The position numbers and the translations under genes were made by a program. Under the pieces are notes generated by a model, which was given only the letters and a program-made list of their open reading frames with translations, ran no database searches and was not told the origin of the DNA. From Thunnus maccoyii (taxonomy: Eukaryota > Chordata > Actinopteri > Scombriformes > Scombridae), in NCBI RefSeq assembly GCF_910596095.1, contig NC_056540.1:21662501-21726500 (forward strand): DNA of 64,000 nucleotides, written 5' to 3'. Of the stretch, positions 17,514 to 29,400 are shown in pieces (within the stretch, counting starts at the first letter, position 1; each line of letters opens with the position of its first letter).

Positions 17514-20512
17514 TCAACAGTCACGCCAACTCTGTTCAACAATAGCAGAAACCCTCTTCTCATACTCCCGCTTGTTTTCCTGGTACAGCTGGGCCGCTTG
17601 GCTGTTGGCTGGACTGTTTGGGTTTGGCTCATCCAGTAAAGACTTTAAATACACAACAAAGAATGTCAGTGGATTAGGTTTCTAAAAATGTTTATGACAT
17701 TATCATAGATGTCAGATGTTCAGGACTGGGGGCAGCCAAAACATATAAAATTTCTGATTGTTTAAAAATCTGGTGAGGGTGTTATTTCCTCTTCTCATTT
17801 TTGATCTGGCACTGGCACATCATGTATAAATCTGCAAAACGATTATTTGATTACCTGTATTGAAGTTAAGATTGAAGAGACATCATAGGTTGGACTCCAA
17901 CGATTCTGAAGTATATCTAAGCATATGCTGCCATCTGCATACACTGCAAAACATAAAGAACATAAATCTTTTTTTAGCCTGATGATTCAGAAAAAAAGTC
18001 AGTATTTCCTGGGATAGAAAAAGAATAAATGTTACAACTTTTAATTACTGCAGTTTCAATTATCAGTGCAATTATTCAACATCAAATACACACGTACCAT
18101 TTGGATGAAACATTTTGGAGACAAATCGCACTGTTGGAGGTTTATTTGGATATTCCTCTGTGAATTCAATGGTAAGTTTGAACGTTCCTGAAAGTAGAAA
18201 ATAATGGCAAAGCAGAAATTGAAACAGACTACAAGTGGGGCACAAAGAAACAACGCAAAAATCTGAGCAACAGGGTGATATAAATAAGCTGTAGTCATGG
18301 TCTTATGGTGATACAGTAATAAAGCCTGTTGGAAAATCCATGTATCAGCCTGGCTGGTTGTTTTGGTGATGCTGATATGACACTGTAACTCAGCTGCTGA
18401 GTAATAACGATCAGAAACTGACTCTAGTAGTGAAATGGTACCTGTAAAAGGACATCTAAAAGTCCAAAAGCATCTAGAATAATTCTCTCATGAATGATGT
18501 GGACATGGGAGGTCCATCCAAGCTCACGGTTTGCCCCCTTTGGGCAACCAGCACCATACTTAGTTTTTTAAAATAACGTATTACTTATTAATTACACGTT
18601 TTTAAAATCATGTAGTAGACTTGCTCAGTAGTTGTAGTTTCATGTAGACATCATTTAAAATTTTATGCACTACCGTCCACGACTCAAAGCACAGAATACT
18701 CAAGAATGTTTGCTAGATAACTTTAATAGCAGTGTTGGGCAGAAAAATGATATGGATGTAAAAAGTTAAGACTCATTTAGAGCTTTAGAGAAGACTTACC
18801 ATCTTCAAAAGGTGTTCCCTCTGGTCTAAAAGACAGATAACAGACAGGTGGTAAGTCAACTTGCAAAATGCTTGGCCTTAAAACTCAAAACCCACTAACA
18901 TTAACACATATTTTACGTCCAAACACAAGCAATAAATAGCTCTCCAAAAATAAATGACTGCTGAAGTGTCTAAAACCATCTCTGTTGTAGTTGATAAATT
19001 AATTTAACTTACCCAAAAATGACAGCGTTCCACACCATGATATTGTTTTCTGATGGGGCCCCACTCACCCCTGCTGGAGGATCCTCTTGCAGCCTAAAAG
19101 ACACAGTAAAGACACAGTAGACAGAACTTAACAAAGGTGATTTCAGACAGAGCATTTAAGTCAAAGTCATCACCACAAGATGCATTATACTCCTAGTAAT
19201 AGTTTTGTGTGAATTTACAAAATATAACTACATTTTCTTAACAACAACTCAACAGGAAGGTCATTAATAATATTAGATGGCAGAGTAAAGCTTCTAATGT
19301 ACGAATCAGAGACCTGCAAAAGTCTGTTGAATATTAAACATGAATACCAATCTCTAAGCCTGGGGTGGGCAATTGTGTGTTGAAGGAGGGCTGAGTTTGC
19401 GGTGCACAATTATGAGTGAGAAACACTCCACCCTGATTTACAGTTGGGGCGGGATATCAATGCAATCTTAATATTATGAAATAACACAAAGTGTCTGGAA
19501 CTCTTGTTATCGTAATACTAGTGTAGTTATACTGTAAAATAATTTACTAGACATGTCTACAGTGGACTGTACTACCTGAGTGACAATGAACAATGAAAGC
19601 CTTTATCTACTTGAACTACTTTTATAATGAATGGTTATCAAGGTTTTATTGTGTACAAATCATCTAAAAAGTACCATAAGTCACGTTGTCAAAATACAGT
19701 GGTGTTTGATTCTGGTCGCAGGCCAACCAAGATTAAGTTCTGGACTCTGTGACCATCAGCACTGTTTAGTTGCAACATACTGTAGATCAGGGATAAGAAA
19801 CCATGTGCGATGTCTGTGTATCTGCAGCTTTTTTAGTGACTGCATGGCAGATGGTATAGCTTATCCTCAGGCTTACATAGAAATCTCTCTTCGCCTAGGG
19901 ATAGGAGCTCCCTTGATCAGAGTGTATTAGGACAATGTACATCTACCAAATGTTTCATCTGGCTGTGGATTGCAATTTATTCAATAATGTCTCGGATTGT
20001 TTGAATCGTCTCTTCTCCGTAATAAATACACCCCACATACATTATATCTGATCAGAGGTATTAACCATTTCAGGGAAGGTTCAAGAATAAGTGTTTACAT
20101 TACATATGATATTAAATCGCAGCAACGGAGAAAACGAACAGTTACCAAAAGTTACACATCAACGTTACTACTCTTTCTCGGCTGCCTTGCTAACGCTGGT
20201 GTCAGCGCCCTCTTAGTGACGTTAACAGCTATCGTTACCTGTCTATAACTTACCAATCGTTATCTTGTTAGTAACGTTACTACCTCAAATACACGGCAAG
20301 TAACTTTACCCTCACGGAAGACAAACATACGACTACAGTCTAACAGTGTTTATATGCCTAACTGTATTATTATTTGATGGTGGTGCTGTTGTTTAGAATG
20401 CTAACACGCTAGCCTTAGGTTGCTAATGTTAGCCATAGCTACTTCTCTGTTGTTTTCTTTTCGCTTACCGTTTAAAATCTCTCATTAAACGCCGTCTTGC
20501 TGGAGTTGACAT
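17514..20512 (-). CDS. ube2a: ubiquitin-conjugating enzyme E2 A (RAD6 homologue)
   Basis: RAD6-type E2 that takes ubiquitin from E1 and, with RAD18 or RNF20/RNF40-type E3 ligases, modifies PCNA and histone H2B. Six coding exons on the minus strand: 20469-20512, 19013-19093, 18800-18825, 18098-18187, 17855-17943 and 17514-17642. The joined frame is 152 aa, the usual vertebrate length, and starts [15 protein letters not shown]. The UBC core includes the HPN motif (MFHPNVYADG) and catalytic Cys88 in [12 protein letters not shown]. The C-terminus [11 protein letters not shown] marks UBE2A rather than UBE2B, which I recall ending WNDS. All introns have GT/AG ends. The ATG has A at -3, and an E-box CACGTG (20546-20551) lies about 35 bases upstream. 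The gene converges on nkrf, as in human Xq24. Every residue looks typical and nothing is broken. Confidence 0.98.
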
Positions 20513-20720
20513 CTTGCTCACAGGAAAACTTAAATCCCTAGCATACACGTGAGCGGCTCTAGTTGAGTAAAATGTATTTTCTTTTTCTCGGTTGTTACTT
20601 TAACACCGAGCTTGGCTGGGCAACGATTGCTAGTTTGTCAAATATTTGGCTGCCTCTGCTGCTCAGAGGACGCTACCATCTGGGTTAGAAAGAGGACGTT
20701 AACATTGTCTGGCCCCTAAT
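20513..20720 (-). promoter_or_regulatory. ube2a: ube2a 5' flank and promoter region
   Basis: Immediately upstream of the ube2a ATG on the minus strand. It contains a palindromic E-box CACGTG (20546-20551), and no TATA box is evident. Promoter extent and transcription start are inferred from position only. Confidence 0.4.
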
Positions 20721-21371
20721 TTGGTGAGCTGTATAGCCACATATACGCAAACTAACCTTATCTTTGAACATGATGCTATATAATACACCAGTTTACATAT
20801 GTCAAGAAGTTTAAATATAACGTAAGCTCGTTGTAAATATAGCCAGAGTATTTTTGTATATATGAGAGTACCCCGTCTGCATACTTGTATCATTCCAGCG
20901 AAAATTACGTCATATGTTTAGCACCCATATTTAGTTTGTTCGGAAAACGGTACGGATTCGTGTTTTTTAACGTTTTATTACCTCCCTCTTCATCATATTC
21001 CTTTTTTCCTCATCAGTCTATCGATCAATTCAAACGCGCATTCCATAATCAATCAGCTACTTCAGCTAAAACCCGTGACGGTTACTAACGCAAGGTACTT
21101 ATGGCCTGCGTTAACTCTACAGTTACATTGATAGACCACTAGATGGCACCTAGCTACCAACTGTTGTAAACTACGCCATAGACCCGATATAAAATAAATA
21201 ACATTTGACTGTCTCAACCGTGACATTTAACTACCATGGCAACTACAGATTTTTGGATTTTTGTGTTAGAGTATTGAAAAAACATAAACACAAAATAATC
21301 AGAAAAAGGATAACTTTAGCTGAATGACAAACATAGAGATAAAACACATGTCTTCCACTACATAGCATCAG
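20721..21371. other. ube2a-tRNA intergenic stretch
   Basis: No gene seen. Contains a Myb-like GACGGTTA (about 21077-21084) and several TAACG-type motifs. Short open frames have no protein features. Confidence 0.5.
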
Positions 21372-21443
21372 TCCCATATGGTCTAGCGGTTAGGATTCCT
21401 GGTTTTCACCCAGGCGGCCCGGGTTCGACTCCCGGTATGGGAA
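21372..21443 (+). tRNA. tRNA-Glu (anticodon TTC)
   Basis: 72-nt gene with a full cloverleaf. The acceptor stem TCCCATA pairs with TATGGGA, and the discriminator base is A. The D-arm/A box is TGGTCTAGCGGTTAGGA. The anticodon stem CCTGG/CCAGG encloses TTTTCAC, giving anticodon TTC at 21405-21407. The T-arm/B box GGTTCGACTCC is intact. There is no intron and CCA is not encoded. A T-run at 21450-21454 can end Pol III transcription. It looks functional rather than a tRNA-derived SINE head. Confidence 0.96.
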
Positions 21444-21449
21444 CGTCAC

Positions 21450-21460
21450 TTTTTCTTTTT
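21450..21460 (+). terminator. Pol III terminator of tRNA-Glu
   Basis: TTTTTCTTTTT starting seven bases after the tRNA 3' end. Two T-runs give a primary and a backup stop. Confidence 0.8.
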
Positions 21461-21876
21461 TGCCAGAAGAACATTAACCGGTTCATTTCATTATTGCAAA
21501 ACACACGATACGCTTTATGTATCAACTTTGATAGAACACAATTAGTGACAAATGGAAACATGGGCGTTTTTAACTGTCGGTTATATGATACAGCCACCGC
21601 AACATGCCCTCATCATTTCCAGAGAATCCACTGTCTCGACCCCGCCCGGCCAGCAGTCCCCAACTGCTCCCATCTAACAAGGGCTTGGACAATCCCGGAA
21701 GATGCACATCTCCCACTTATATTTCCCTAATCGCTGTCTAACGTAGAACAGGAAGACAAACTCACACTAGAGCCGACATTTAAAGGCTGTTTACCGACAT
21801 TTTTCCGGGCCGAAACTTCTAAAAATCGCGTTAGAAGCAGTTGCCATAACATTTTTTAACAACACCTGTGACCGCG

Positions 21877-21936
21877 TAACCGTTAACTAAATATTAACGT
21901 TAACCGTTGCTTAGATACCAAATTGTTTAACCGTTA
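21877..21936. promoter_or_regulatory. cluster of Myb-type motifs
   Basis: TAACCGTTA at 21877-21885, TAACCGTT at 21901-21908 and TAACCGTTA again at 21928-21936. All fit the YAACNG Myb core. They lie about 320-380 bases before the probable elf4 promoter. Binding is inferred. Confidence 0.4.
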
Positions 21937-22179
21937 TAGCTAACTGACAGTGCAAACTTCATAGCTATTAGCCTAACTGATGGAAGGCTACAGCATAAAT
22001 AATCGACTAATATCGGTTGAGAACAAAGTGTTAATCAATATGTACTTTTTAAACGATGAGATATACCGCGGGCAGTAAAAAAAAACACGCTATTTTTCTT
22101 TTTTAGTTCTTTTTATAGACATCTTGCTTCCATCCCTCTCGATGCTTATGTCTACTAAAACCTGTCCTGACTCCTTTGG

Positions 22180-22514
22180 TTTCGCTTACTGCTGCCAGGC
22201 TACAGCCAAACTTTGGTGCCGGGCCAATCACTTCCCAGGAAAATGTGACTGCTAGGAATTCCCCACGCATCAGCCCCTGTCGGAGAAAACTGCAACCTTG
22301 TGTCAGGAAACACAGGAAAGCAGCAGCGGGAGGGTAAAAAATCTGACCGGTGACTGTGCGATGATGTAGCTATTGCACGGTTTAGTCTCCAACTCGCAGT
22401 GAAGACGCGCCGGGGATAATGTTTTTCTAACGTCACCGTGTTTCATGAGGACAGTCTGTATCTACCAGAATAAAGCCAGGGAATAATGCTGCGCTGCTGA
22501 CAACTTCTACCAGG
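22180..22514 (+). promoter_or_regulatory. elf4: probable elf4 upstream promoter and noncoding first exon
   Basis: A moderately GC-rich block holds CCAAT (22224-22228), an NF-kB-type GGAATTCCCC (22255-22264), several GGAA ETS cores and a CGTCA half-CRE (22431-22435). It ends in a strong donor CCAGG/GTGAGT with exon end 22514. The next plus-strand exon I can support is the elf4 5'UTR exon at 50010. Linking the two implies a 27.5-kb first intron. The link is inferred from strand and lack of another gene. The block could instead start a noncoding RNA. Confidence 0.4.
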
Positions 22515-23339
22515 GTGAGTATTTTATTTAAAACCCATGTTTTAAAACGTTTGCTTTCTTGTGACTGTATAGCTTAATGTAACTGTATATGCTGCCAGCA
22601 TTATTAACATTCCCCTTTGGGATTATGTTGAGGTAGATTAAATTTCATGTGGTTGTTTATGTGAAAAAAAGCAGATACTGGAATCACACTGTTGTCCAGA
22701 GGCCTTTGAATGCATTTCCCCCCCAATATGAGACTGTCAGCACTCAAAAGTTTATCAGGCTACAACTAAAAGAGCATGACTGAACTCATATGATGTGAGT
22801 GGGTAGCCTCTGGGGTTCATGACCTATAGGCTTTGCTTTGGTTTGTATACTACTCCATAGATTTCTGTGACTCCCCCTTTGTGTCAGTCAGCCGGCATGT
22901 GACTGGACTGATGGCTTGTGTGGCTGTGTGTGTGTGTGTGTTTGCAGAAAGTCTTGACAATTCAGTGCTTCAGAGATCCCCCCCCCTCTCCTCTGACAAT
23001 GCTACAGCTACAACTGTGTCATAATAATCTATTTATACATATCAGATAGCAGTCACAATTCCATATAAGAGGAATAAGAGGAATTCCAGCACAGTGTTTA
23101 GTACTTAGTTGCGTTTTACTATACTCATAATAGCTTGAATACTATATTTCAGTTATGTAAGTGTTTATTTTGTCCTCACTAGTCAAAAATATGTCTTGAC
23201 TCGGGTCTGTGAGTCCAGATGTGGCATCGCCTTCAATGTCTTGCCTAGAAAACCTGGAAAATATGAATCTAATTCACTCAGAACAATTTGAATATGGTTA
23301 CACTTGCACTCACTGCCTCAGAGTAGAGTTCATTAGCAT
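22515..23339 (+). other. elf4: elf4 long first intron, 5' part
   Basis: No exon, RNA gene or long repeat recognised. It has a short GT tract near 22926-22941 and a C-run near 22977-22986. Confidence 0.5.
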
Positions 23340-23655
23340 TAGAGCTGAAATGATTGGTCAATAAATCTATTTGTCCGTCAACAGAAAATTAATTGCCCCA
23401 GTTTGGACTATTGATGAATCATTTTTGGTAATTTTTTAAGCATAAATGCCAAACATTTGCAGGTCCCAGCTTGTAAACTGTGGGTATTTGCTGTTTTATT
23501 TTAGTCTTCGATGATAGTAAACTGAATATCTTTTGCTTTTGGACCACTGGTCAGACAAAACAAGCAGTTTGAAGTATGTCAACATGGATCTTGGGAAACT
23601 GTGATGGGCATTTTTCGCTGTTTTACCATATCGGCAGACTTAGTTGCAGCCCTGT
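23340..23655. repeat. dispersed teleost repeat, ATCGATTA-rich family, copy 3
   Basis: Starts AGCTGAAATGATTGGTCAAT and ends CTTAGTTGCAGCCCTG. The centre holds TAAACTGAATATCTTTTGCT, aligning with the copies at 3252 and 37225. Confidence 0.65.
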
Positions 23656-25754
23656 TGATCTCTTGATATGAAACCTATAGCAACAACTGATAATCTGACT
23701 CACCCGTTCCACTGACACAGCCTCAGACTTAAAATATTTGCTAAAATGGGCGAGAGAGATGATTTTGGAGAAAGTTGTTCACAGACTCCGTTCTCTCTCA
23801 GAGGACAAATATAAACTAATGTTTATGTCTCATCTCCATAAATATATTTCTGGAATTCTTGACAGAATCATTTTTTAGGTTTTTTTTTTTTTGAATAGTT
23901 GATCAACCCTATTCTTTGGCAAGTCTAAATGTTTGCCAGATGTTTACATTTTTGGGCTAAGATGCTTGTATCATGGGACAGACAAACAGATTCTCATTGG
24001 TCGACTGGAGTTGCTCCCTTCAGACGAGGCGGCCGTGACGCAGAGGGAAAGAGGGAAGAGTTACGAGCTTCTGGCTTGTCAGTCCCACTAGAGACAGGAC
24101 CAGCTGGACCCACCAACCCTTCACCCACCCTTCTTCCCCTCCCCTACAGTTTTCCCATGGTGGGAACGCTGGCAGAGGCTCTTGGATAATTGGAAACTTC
24201 AATCCACTGAAAGCAATTATCCAGAACAAGACTTTCCAAATATACTTTGCCTCCAGTGTGGAGTCGTCTTGTTTGTTTCGAGCATGTGCCGTTGTTTTAG
24301 AAGCATCCTGCCATGCTTTTGCCCACATATTCAGCCTCTTTTTTCCCCTCCCTTCTCTCTCTGCTTTGATAGCTTTAATGCTGCACAGGCCTATAGATGT
24401 ATGGTCAGTTGTGTGTGTTGTGTTGTGGGTTCACACTGCTGATTGAAGACTGTGCGGTTGTGGCTAATGCAGTTCCCGGTAGTCTTCTTATCCTGTGACA
24501 GTGATGTCACCATCAGCAGTCTGAGCAGCTGAGGAGTGCAATGATGACCATGGACAACAATAGAGAGTTGTTCTGTTCTCCCTTTAGTGACGAGGGCTCC
24601 TCAGACATCAGACACTTCTTCTTCTTGCCTAAGACCTGCCCGTCCGCCTTAATGGCCTTCTGGATATTGATTTGACTACACAAAAAGAAGAACTGAGCTT
24701 TTATCCTATTTAGAAAGCAGCACTCCAGTTTCACAAAAGCTTTCAGAGTGGCCTTGTGAGAGACAGGCACAGGGAATCCAGCCGTCTTTTCTTTAGTAAG
24801 TTGGCCTATGTGGTGGTCTGTAAAAAAAGGTTAACCTCCCTGTAACATTGCTGTTTCATCCATGGCTTTAATGTAATTCCACAGTGCAAAAGTGTTGACA
24901 CATGCTCAAAAATAAAGTTAACTTAGCCCTTCAAGCTTAAAAAGAATGTAATACTGGAACTGAATGATATTTTCCGAGGCCACCATGTTTATGTACAGTA
25001 ATGACCCTTTCTTCTAGGTGTAAATTATTGTAATTTGGTGCCTTAGAAATAACCACAAGATGGCAATGTTCATATGCTTTGACTAAACAAACAATCATAT
25101 GAGATGGCTGAAACCTCAAATGACTTGCAGAAATGCAGGAACCGACTTGTGAAAAGAGAAATAAAACTGTTGAACTTCCCTTTTTTTACGTGCAGAAAAA
25201 AAAATACCCCATGTTGGCCTGTTTTCTGTTGAAGGCTCGCAGGGGAACTGCTGTTTGCAAAGTTCCTTAATTGTACCGCTGCTGTTTCACCACCCTGAGC
25301 CTTTGACACCTGAACATCACCTTGTCAGACATGTTTGAGGCAGCAGCGCCAGGAAACCGCTGCTACTGGACATGACGTCAGAGAGAAAGGAGAGAGGGGA
25401 AATTCCACCTGTAACCTCGTTGTACTCTCATGCTGCCTGCCTGTCTCACAAACATGTGACTCGGACAAGTCATTAAGTCTGAGTTTCTTCATGAATTTAT
25501 GCATTGTCATGATGTAATCCAGAGTTACAGTCGAAACTATTTTTAGCATGAGAAAGAGGGCAGCTTGACTATTTTAAGTATGTAGTTGTGATATAATTAA
25601 GGTAGTGAAGGTTGATTTTGTTAGACTTAGTCTTTATGTTAATGTCTTCAAGTATGCTGGCAATTTTTTATTCAGTACTCATAAAAATCACACATTGAGG
25701 CACAACTTTGTGGTGAGAATATATTTTATTTGAATAAAAGCATCACCATTTTAA
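23656..25754 (+). other. elf4: elf4 long first intron, no gene seen
   Basis: Checked for exons on both strands. The open frames here (for example at 24020-24442) have no splice or protein signals. No RNA gene was recognised. Confidence 0.5.
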
Positions 25755-25890
25755 TTAAAGGAGTAGTTCAACATTTTGGGAAACACACTTATTTACTTTC
25801 TTGCCAAGTGGTATCAATCTTCTAAATCTAACTCTCAACGAGAAAGCAAATAAGCTTACGTCTCAAAATGTTTGAAACTACTGCTTTAAA
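25755..25890. mobile_element. foldback element, 136 bp (internally deleted MITE)
   Basis: The left arm TTAAAGGAGTAGTTCAACAT is complementary, with mismatches, to the right arm ending GTTTGAAACTACTGCTTTAA. Complementarity continues inward (ACTTATTTACTTTCTTGCC against GAGAAAGCAAATAAG). Copies of the same end sequence flank longer elements at 40631-40988 and about 38735-38985. This copy has lost the core. Confidence 0.65.
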
Positions 25891-26419
25891 CCTGCATCAA
25901 CTGACTTTTTGGCCACTTTTTGGCAGCGGAAACAAGTTGTTAATAAGATATAGCGAACCCGTAAGCAAACAGTTGCTTATTTACACATCCATCAGTTACA
26001 AAGCAACATTATCAATCATTTGGAGTCATGTTTCTGTCCACTTGATGAATGTAAGTCTAAGATTCACTCTCTTCTAGCTCTGTGTTGGTCTCTAGTAACT
26101 CCTGAGGGAAACATCTGGCTCTTTAGCTGCTAAATGCTCCGTTATGTTCACCGGCTAGTTGCTAACTGCGTCTGTTTGCTGTTTGGTGCCAAAAACATCG
26201 CTATGAGAGCGGTGAGAGTGAACCAAAACAGTAAAGTTGCAGCCGGACAGGTAAACAATGAGCTGATACTCTGCCATGAAGCTCTGTAAAGCCGAGGGGA
26301 GCTGCAGAGTCGGGTGATGATTCTCTGTAGGTTCATGTCTACGAGCAACACCTCTGACATTACACATTGTCATTTGATGCATTGTTATTACAAAGAATAT
26401 TGATTATAGCCACTTTAAA
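25891..26419. repeat. dispersed teleost repeat (GGCAGCGGAAACAAG family), forward copy
   Basis: Begins CATCAACTGACTTTTTGGCC and GGCAGCGGAAACAAG. It then holds CTGGCTCTTTAGCTGC, TAAATGCTCCGTTATGTTCA, CTGTTTGCTGTTTGGTGCC, and ends AGCCACTTTAAAG. A reversed copy is at 46808-47152. I know this sequence family as frequent in percomorph fish but cannot name it. Confidence 0.65.
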
Positions 26420-29400
26420 GGCAGAATCAGTGAAATTTCAGTGTCAAAAAAATATCATGATATGATATTTTTGCCTCTATCACACAACCTTAGCCTCAAT
26501 ATATGTCTCTGTCTGCAGGGAGAACTACTGTATGATGAATCAGAGTATATGGTGTTCACTCTGGCAGCATGTTGACATCATGAGATTAGTTAACCACATT
26601 ACTTAGATATTTTTATGATGCCTGCTGAGCTGCATGTAAGCACACGGTGCAGCAAGCTGTATCACTGATGTATGTGTAATTACATTTAGGAGTGGCTTGG
26701 TTTGTAATGTTACCGTAGTTTGACCACAGAAAGTAGTCCCTCACAAAAATAGAAACTAGCTTTGTCTGCAACTCAGGCACATAATATGATATTTCACCCT
26801 GTCTCTTATTATCTTCATGTTCTCTTAGAGCTAATGAGGTGGTAGTGAATGGTTCATGGAGGCCTTTCATGAGTCACCCTCAGCCGGCGTTGCTTGGGTT
26901 CAAACAGTGAGCTTTGCCCCAAGAAACCAACTGATCTTTTCCTCATTCAACTGTCAACAAACTCACAAATGTGTCCAATTAGAGCAAAGACGAAGTTGAC
27001 AGATTTTTTCAGTGAGCGTTGGCAGTTCACCACATCCGCTGAAAGGCAGTTGTCTGTCTTCACCATCAGTAAATTTTTCCTCTTTTTTTTCAGTTAATTT
27101 CAGAGTGACAAGCTGTCCTCGGGCTTGTTGAATTATTTAACTGCATGCAGCCAATGGGTATTATAATCAAGGCTCTGAGTGACAGAGCAATATGCTCTTA
27201 GGGCCTCATGGCATTTTATAAATAATGAGCTTGAGATAAACTAGGCGTCGGGTTAAAAACTGCCGGCCTTTGGCGAACACTGGAGCCGCCTGAATTAGCT
27301 GGTGTGTCGCAGATGGAATATCTAAAACTCAGTGACTGTTTATGATTCTTACGTGTCTATATGAGAGTCAGTTGTACTGTGGTAAGTGGCGAAGCAACGG
27401 ACGCTTTCTGTTTGTAGAAACTGGACTGCAGGTAGCTGTTACAGCCCACAGAGGTGTGATATGGATGATCTGGATTGTTGGCCTACTCTGTGTGGTTAAT
27501 ATTTAATGATGTTGCTGTCTGCATGTGTGTATGTAGACTAGGAAGCAATAGAGCTAATGCTACTACCCCAGCTAGTCCTCACTCGTCAAAACCTATTGGC
27601 CAACCCACTCAGAGGATATGTTGAATACTGTGGTAACTGCACTTAACCCACAGTATATAGAAGGGGAAAGTATAGTGTGGGGAAAATGTTCATAATGCCC
27701 TCCACATATTCAGAATTTATCATTAAATCCAGTCTGCAAATTAATTAAATGTTTCCCACTTTGGTTGTCTCCACTTTTAATTAATTATTAATGATTTAAT
27801 GTTCTGATAGGGCTGCAAAGTCAAAACATAAAGAATGGCCTTTTATTTCATATCTAACATTTAGTATGTGATGTCTAGTTGCACAACTTGTCAATAAAAA
27901 CACTTTAACTGTGATCACCAACACTCAGATTTGCTTCAGATTACCTGACAGTGACACTAAAATATTTATTTGTAAACCTAAAATAAAAGGCTGACTGGAG
28001 CACAGACAGTTTCTGGGTAGGTGGATAGTTGGATCTTTTTTGCTCAGTTGCCCAGCTTGGTATTTTTTTTAATTTTTTTATCAGAAAAGAACATTTGAAG
28101 CAGCCCCCCCAAGGAGAGAACAACCCAGCCCAGTGGCTTCCAGTTAACTTGAGTTTGACACTCTGGTATATAGTGTGTTTAAGTGTGTGTGTATGTGGTT
28201 AAAGTCACATATCATTCTGAGGAAAGTCACGTAAACCAAAGAACAGTCTGCATAGAAGAGCATATTATCTGCCACAGGCCTGTGGTCTGTGTTTCATTCT
28301 CTCCTCAGAAGTATGAATCACTCACAGTAGGCCGAGCTGATGCACATTAAATATGTCATCTGTATAGTTAGCTTGACACCTACACAGCACTTTGTTGGTT
28401 CTTTGTTTATCTATATGCTCAGTCAGCAGTAAGTCATCTTAGATCCTGGCTTAGCTCAGGATGGTCACTGTCCAAGAATGTTAACGTTTTCATAGCGCTG
28501 TGACCTGTCAGCTCATCAAGTAATAGCAGCAGTCTGGCCTCAATCAGCTGGCCTGATTGAAACCAAAATAACTGTACATTTCGCTACAACCTACACATGA
28601 CAGATGTTTTTTGAGTGTTTTCTTACACATTAATTCTTTGTCCATCTGAGTGGCGTTAATTAAAACACCTTGCTGCCCTCTTGTTTACCTCAGGCTGTGT
28701 CTCCTGTGGGGTGCATTTCTGTCCTGTACGCCGGCGTCTGACATCCTCAGCTGAGCGCCTCCCTGTTCTGTGTTTGAGTGGCTGGAGAAGCCATCAAATG
28801 ACCTCCAAGCAACACAAATAATCCTGTGCGTCCTCTAAAGGCTCCTATATCTCATCCTGTCAAGGATTGTTTCAAAATGTTTGTCAGGTTTTATGAGTCC
28901 ATGGTACTCCAACGCTGCTGTAAAACTGAATGATCTGAATTTTCTGAGTGCAGATCTCGGTGGAGTGGCTCGCCTGGTGCAAATTTTGGAGGGCATGCTT
29001 AGATAAAGTGTATCAAATGAATCAAGTTCAAGAGGGAAACAAAGTGAAAGCAAAACATAGTGATCACTACTCCTGTTTGAGGGCTGTGTTTTAATCTTTG
29101 ACCCATATAAGCAGGCTTAGATAACACTTGGCTTTTGATAAATTTGTTACTTATTGTCCTAGAAATGAAATACTGTCATATTAACATGTTTACCAGCATG
29201 GCAGCTCAAAATGACACTGACAAACAAGAAAGTTAACACTGTGCATGATCTAGAGGACTGATATTCACTCACAGAGGCTTTAACCACACAGTCTTATTGG
29301 TGCAAAGTGTTGCTGTGCCCTTCCTTTAAATGGGGACATACCACAGAAAATGGGGCCTGCTTCTGTTGTGGTTGATGAGGACAGTAACCAGCAGCTTATT

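Noticed and set aside
28835..29053. 72-codon minus-strand frame that looked vaguely like transposon protein
   Set aside because: No reverse-transcriptase or transposase motif could be identified, and there is no repeat context.
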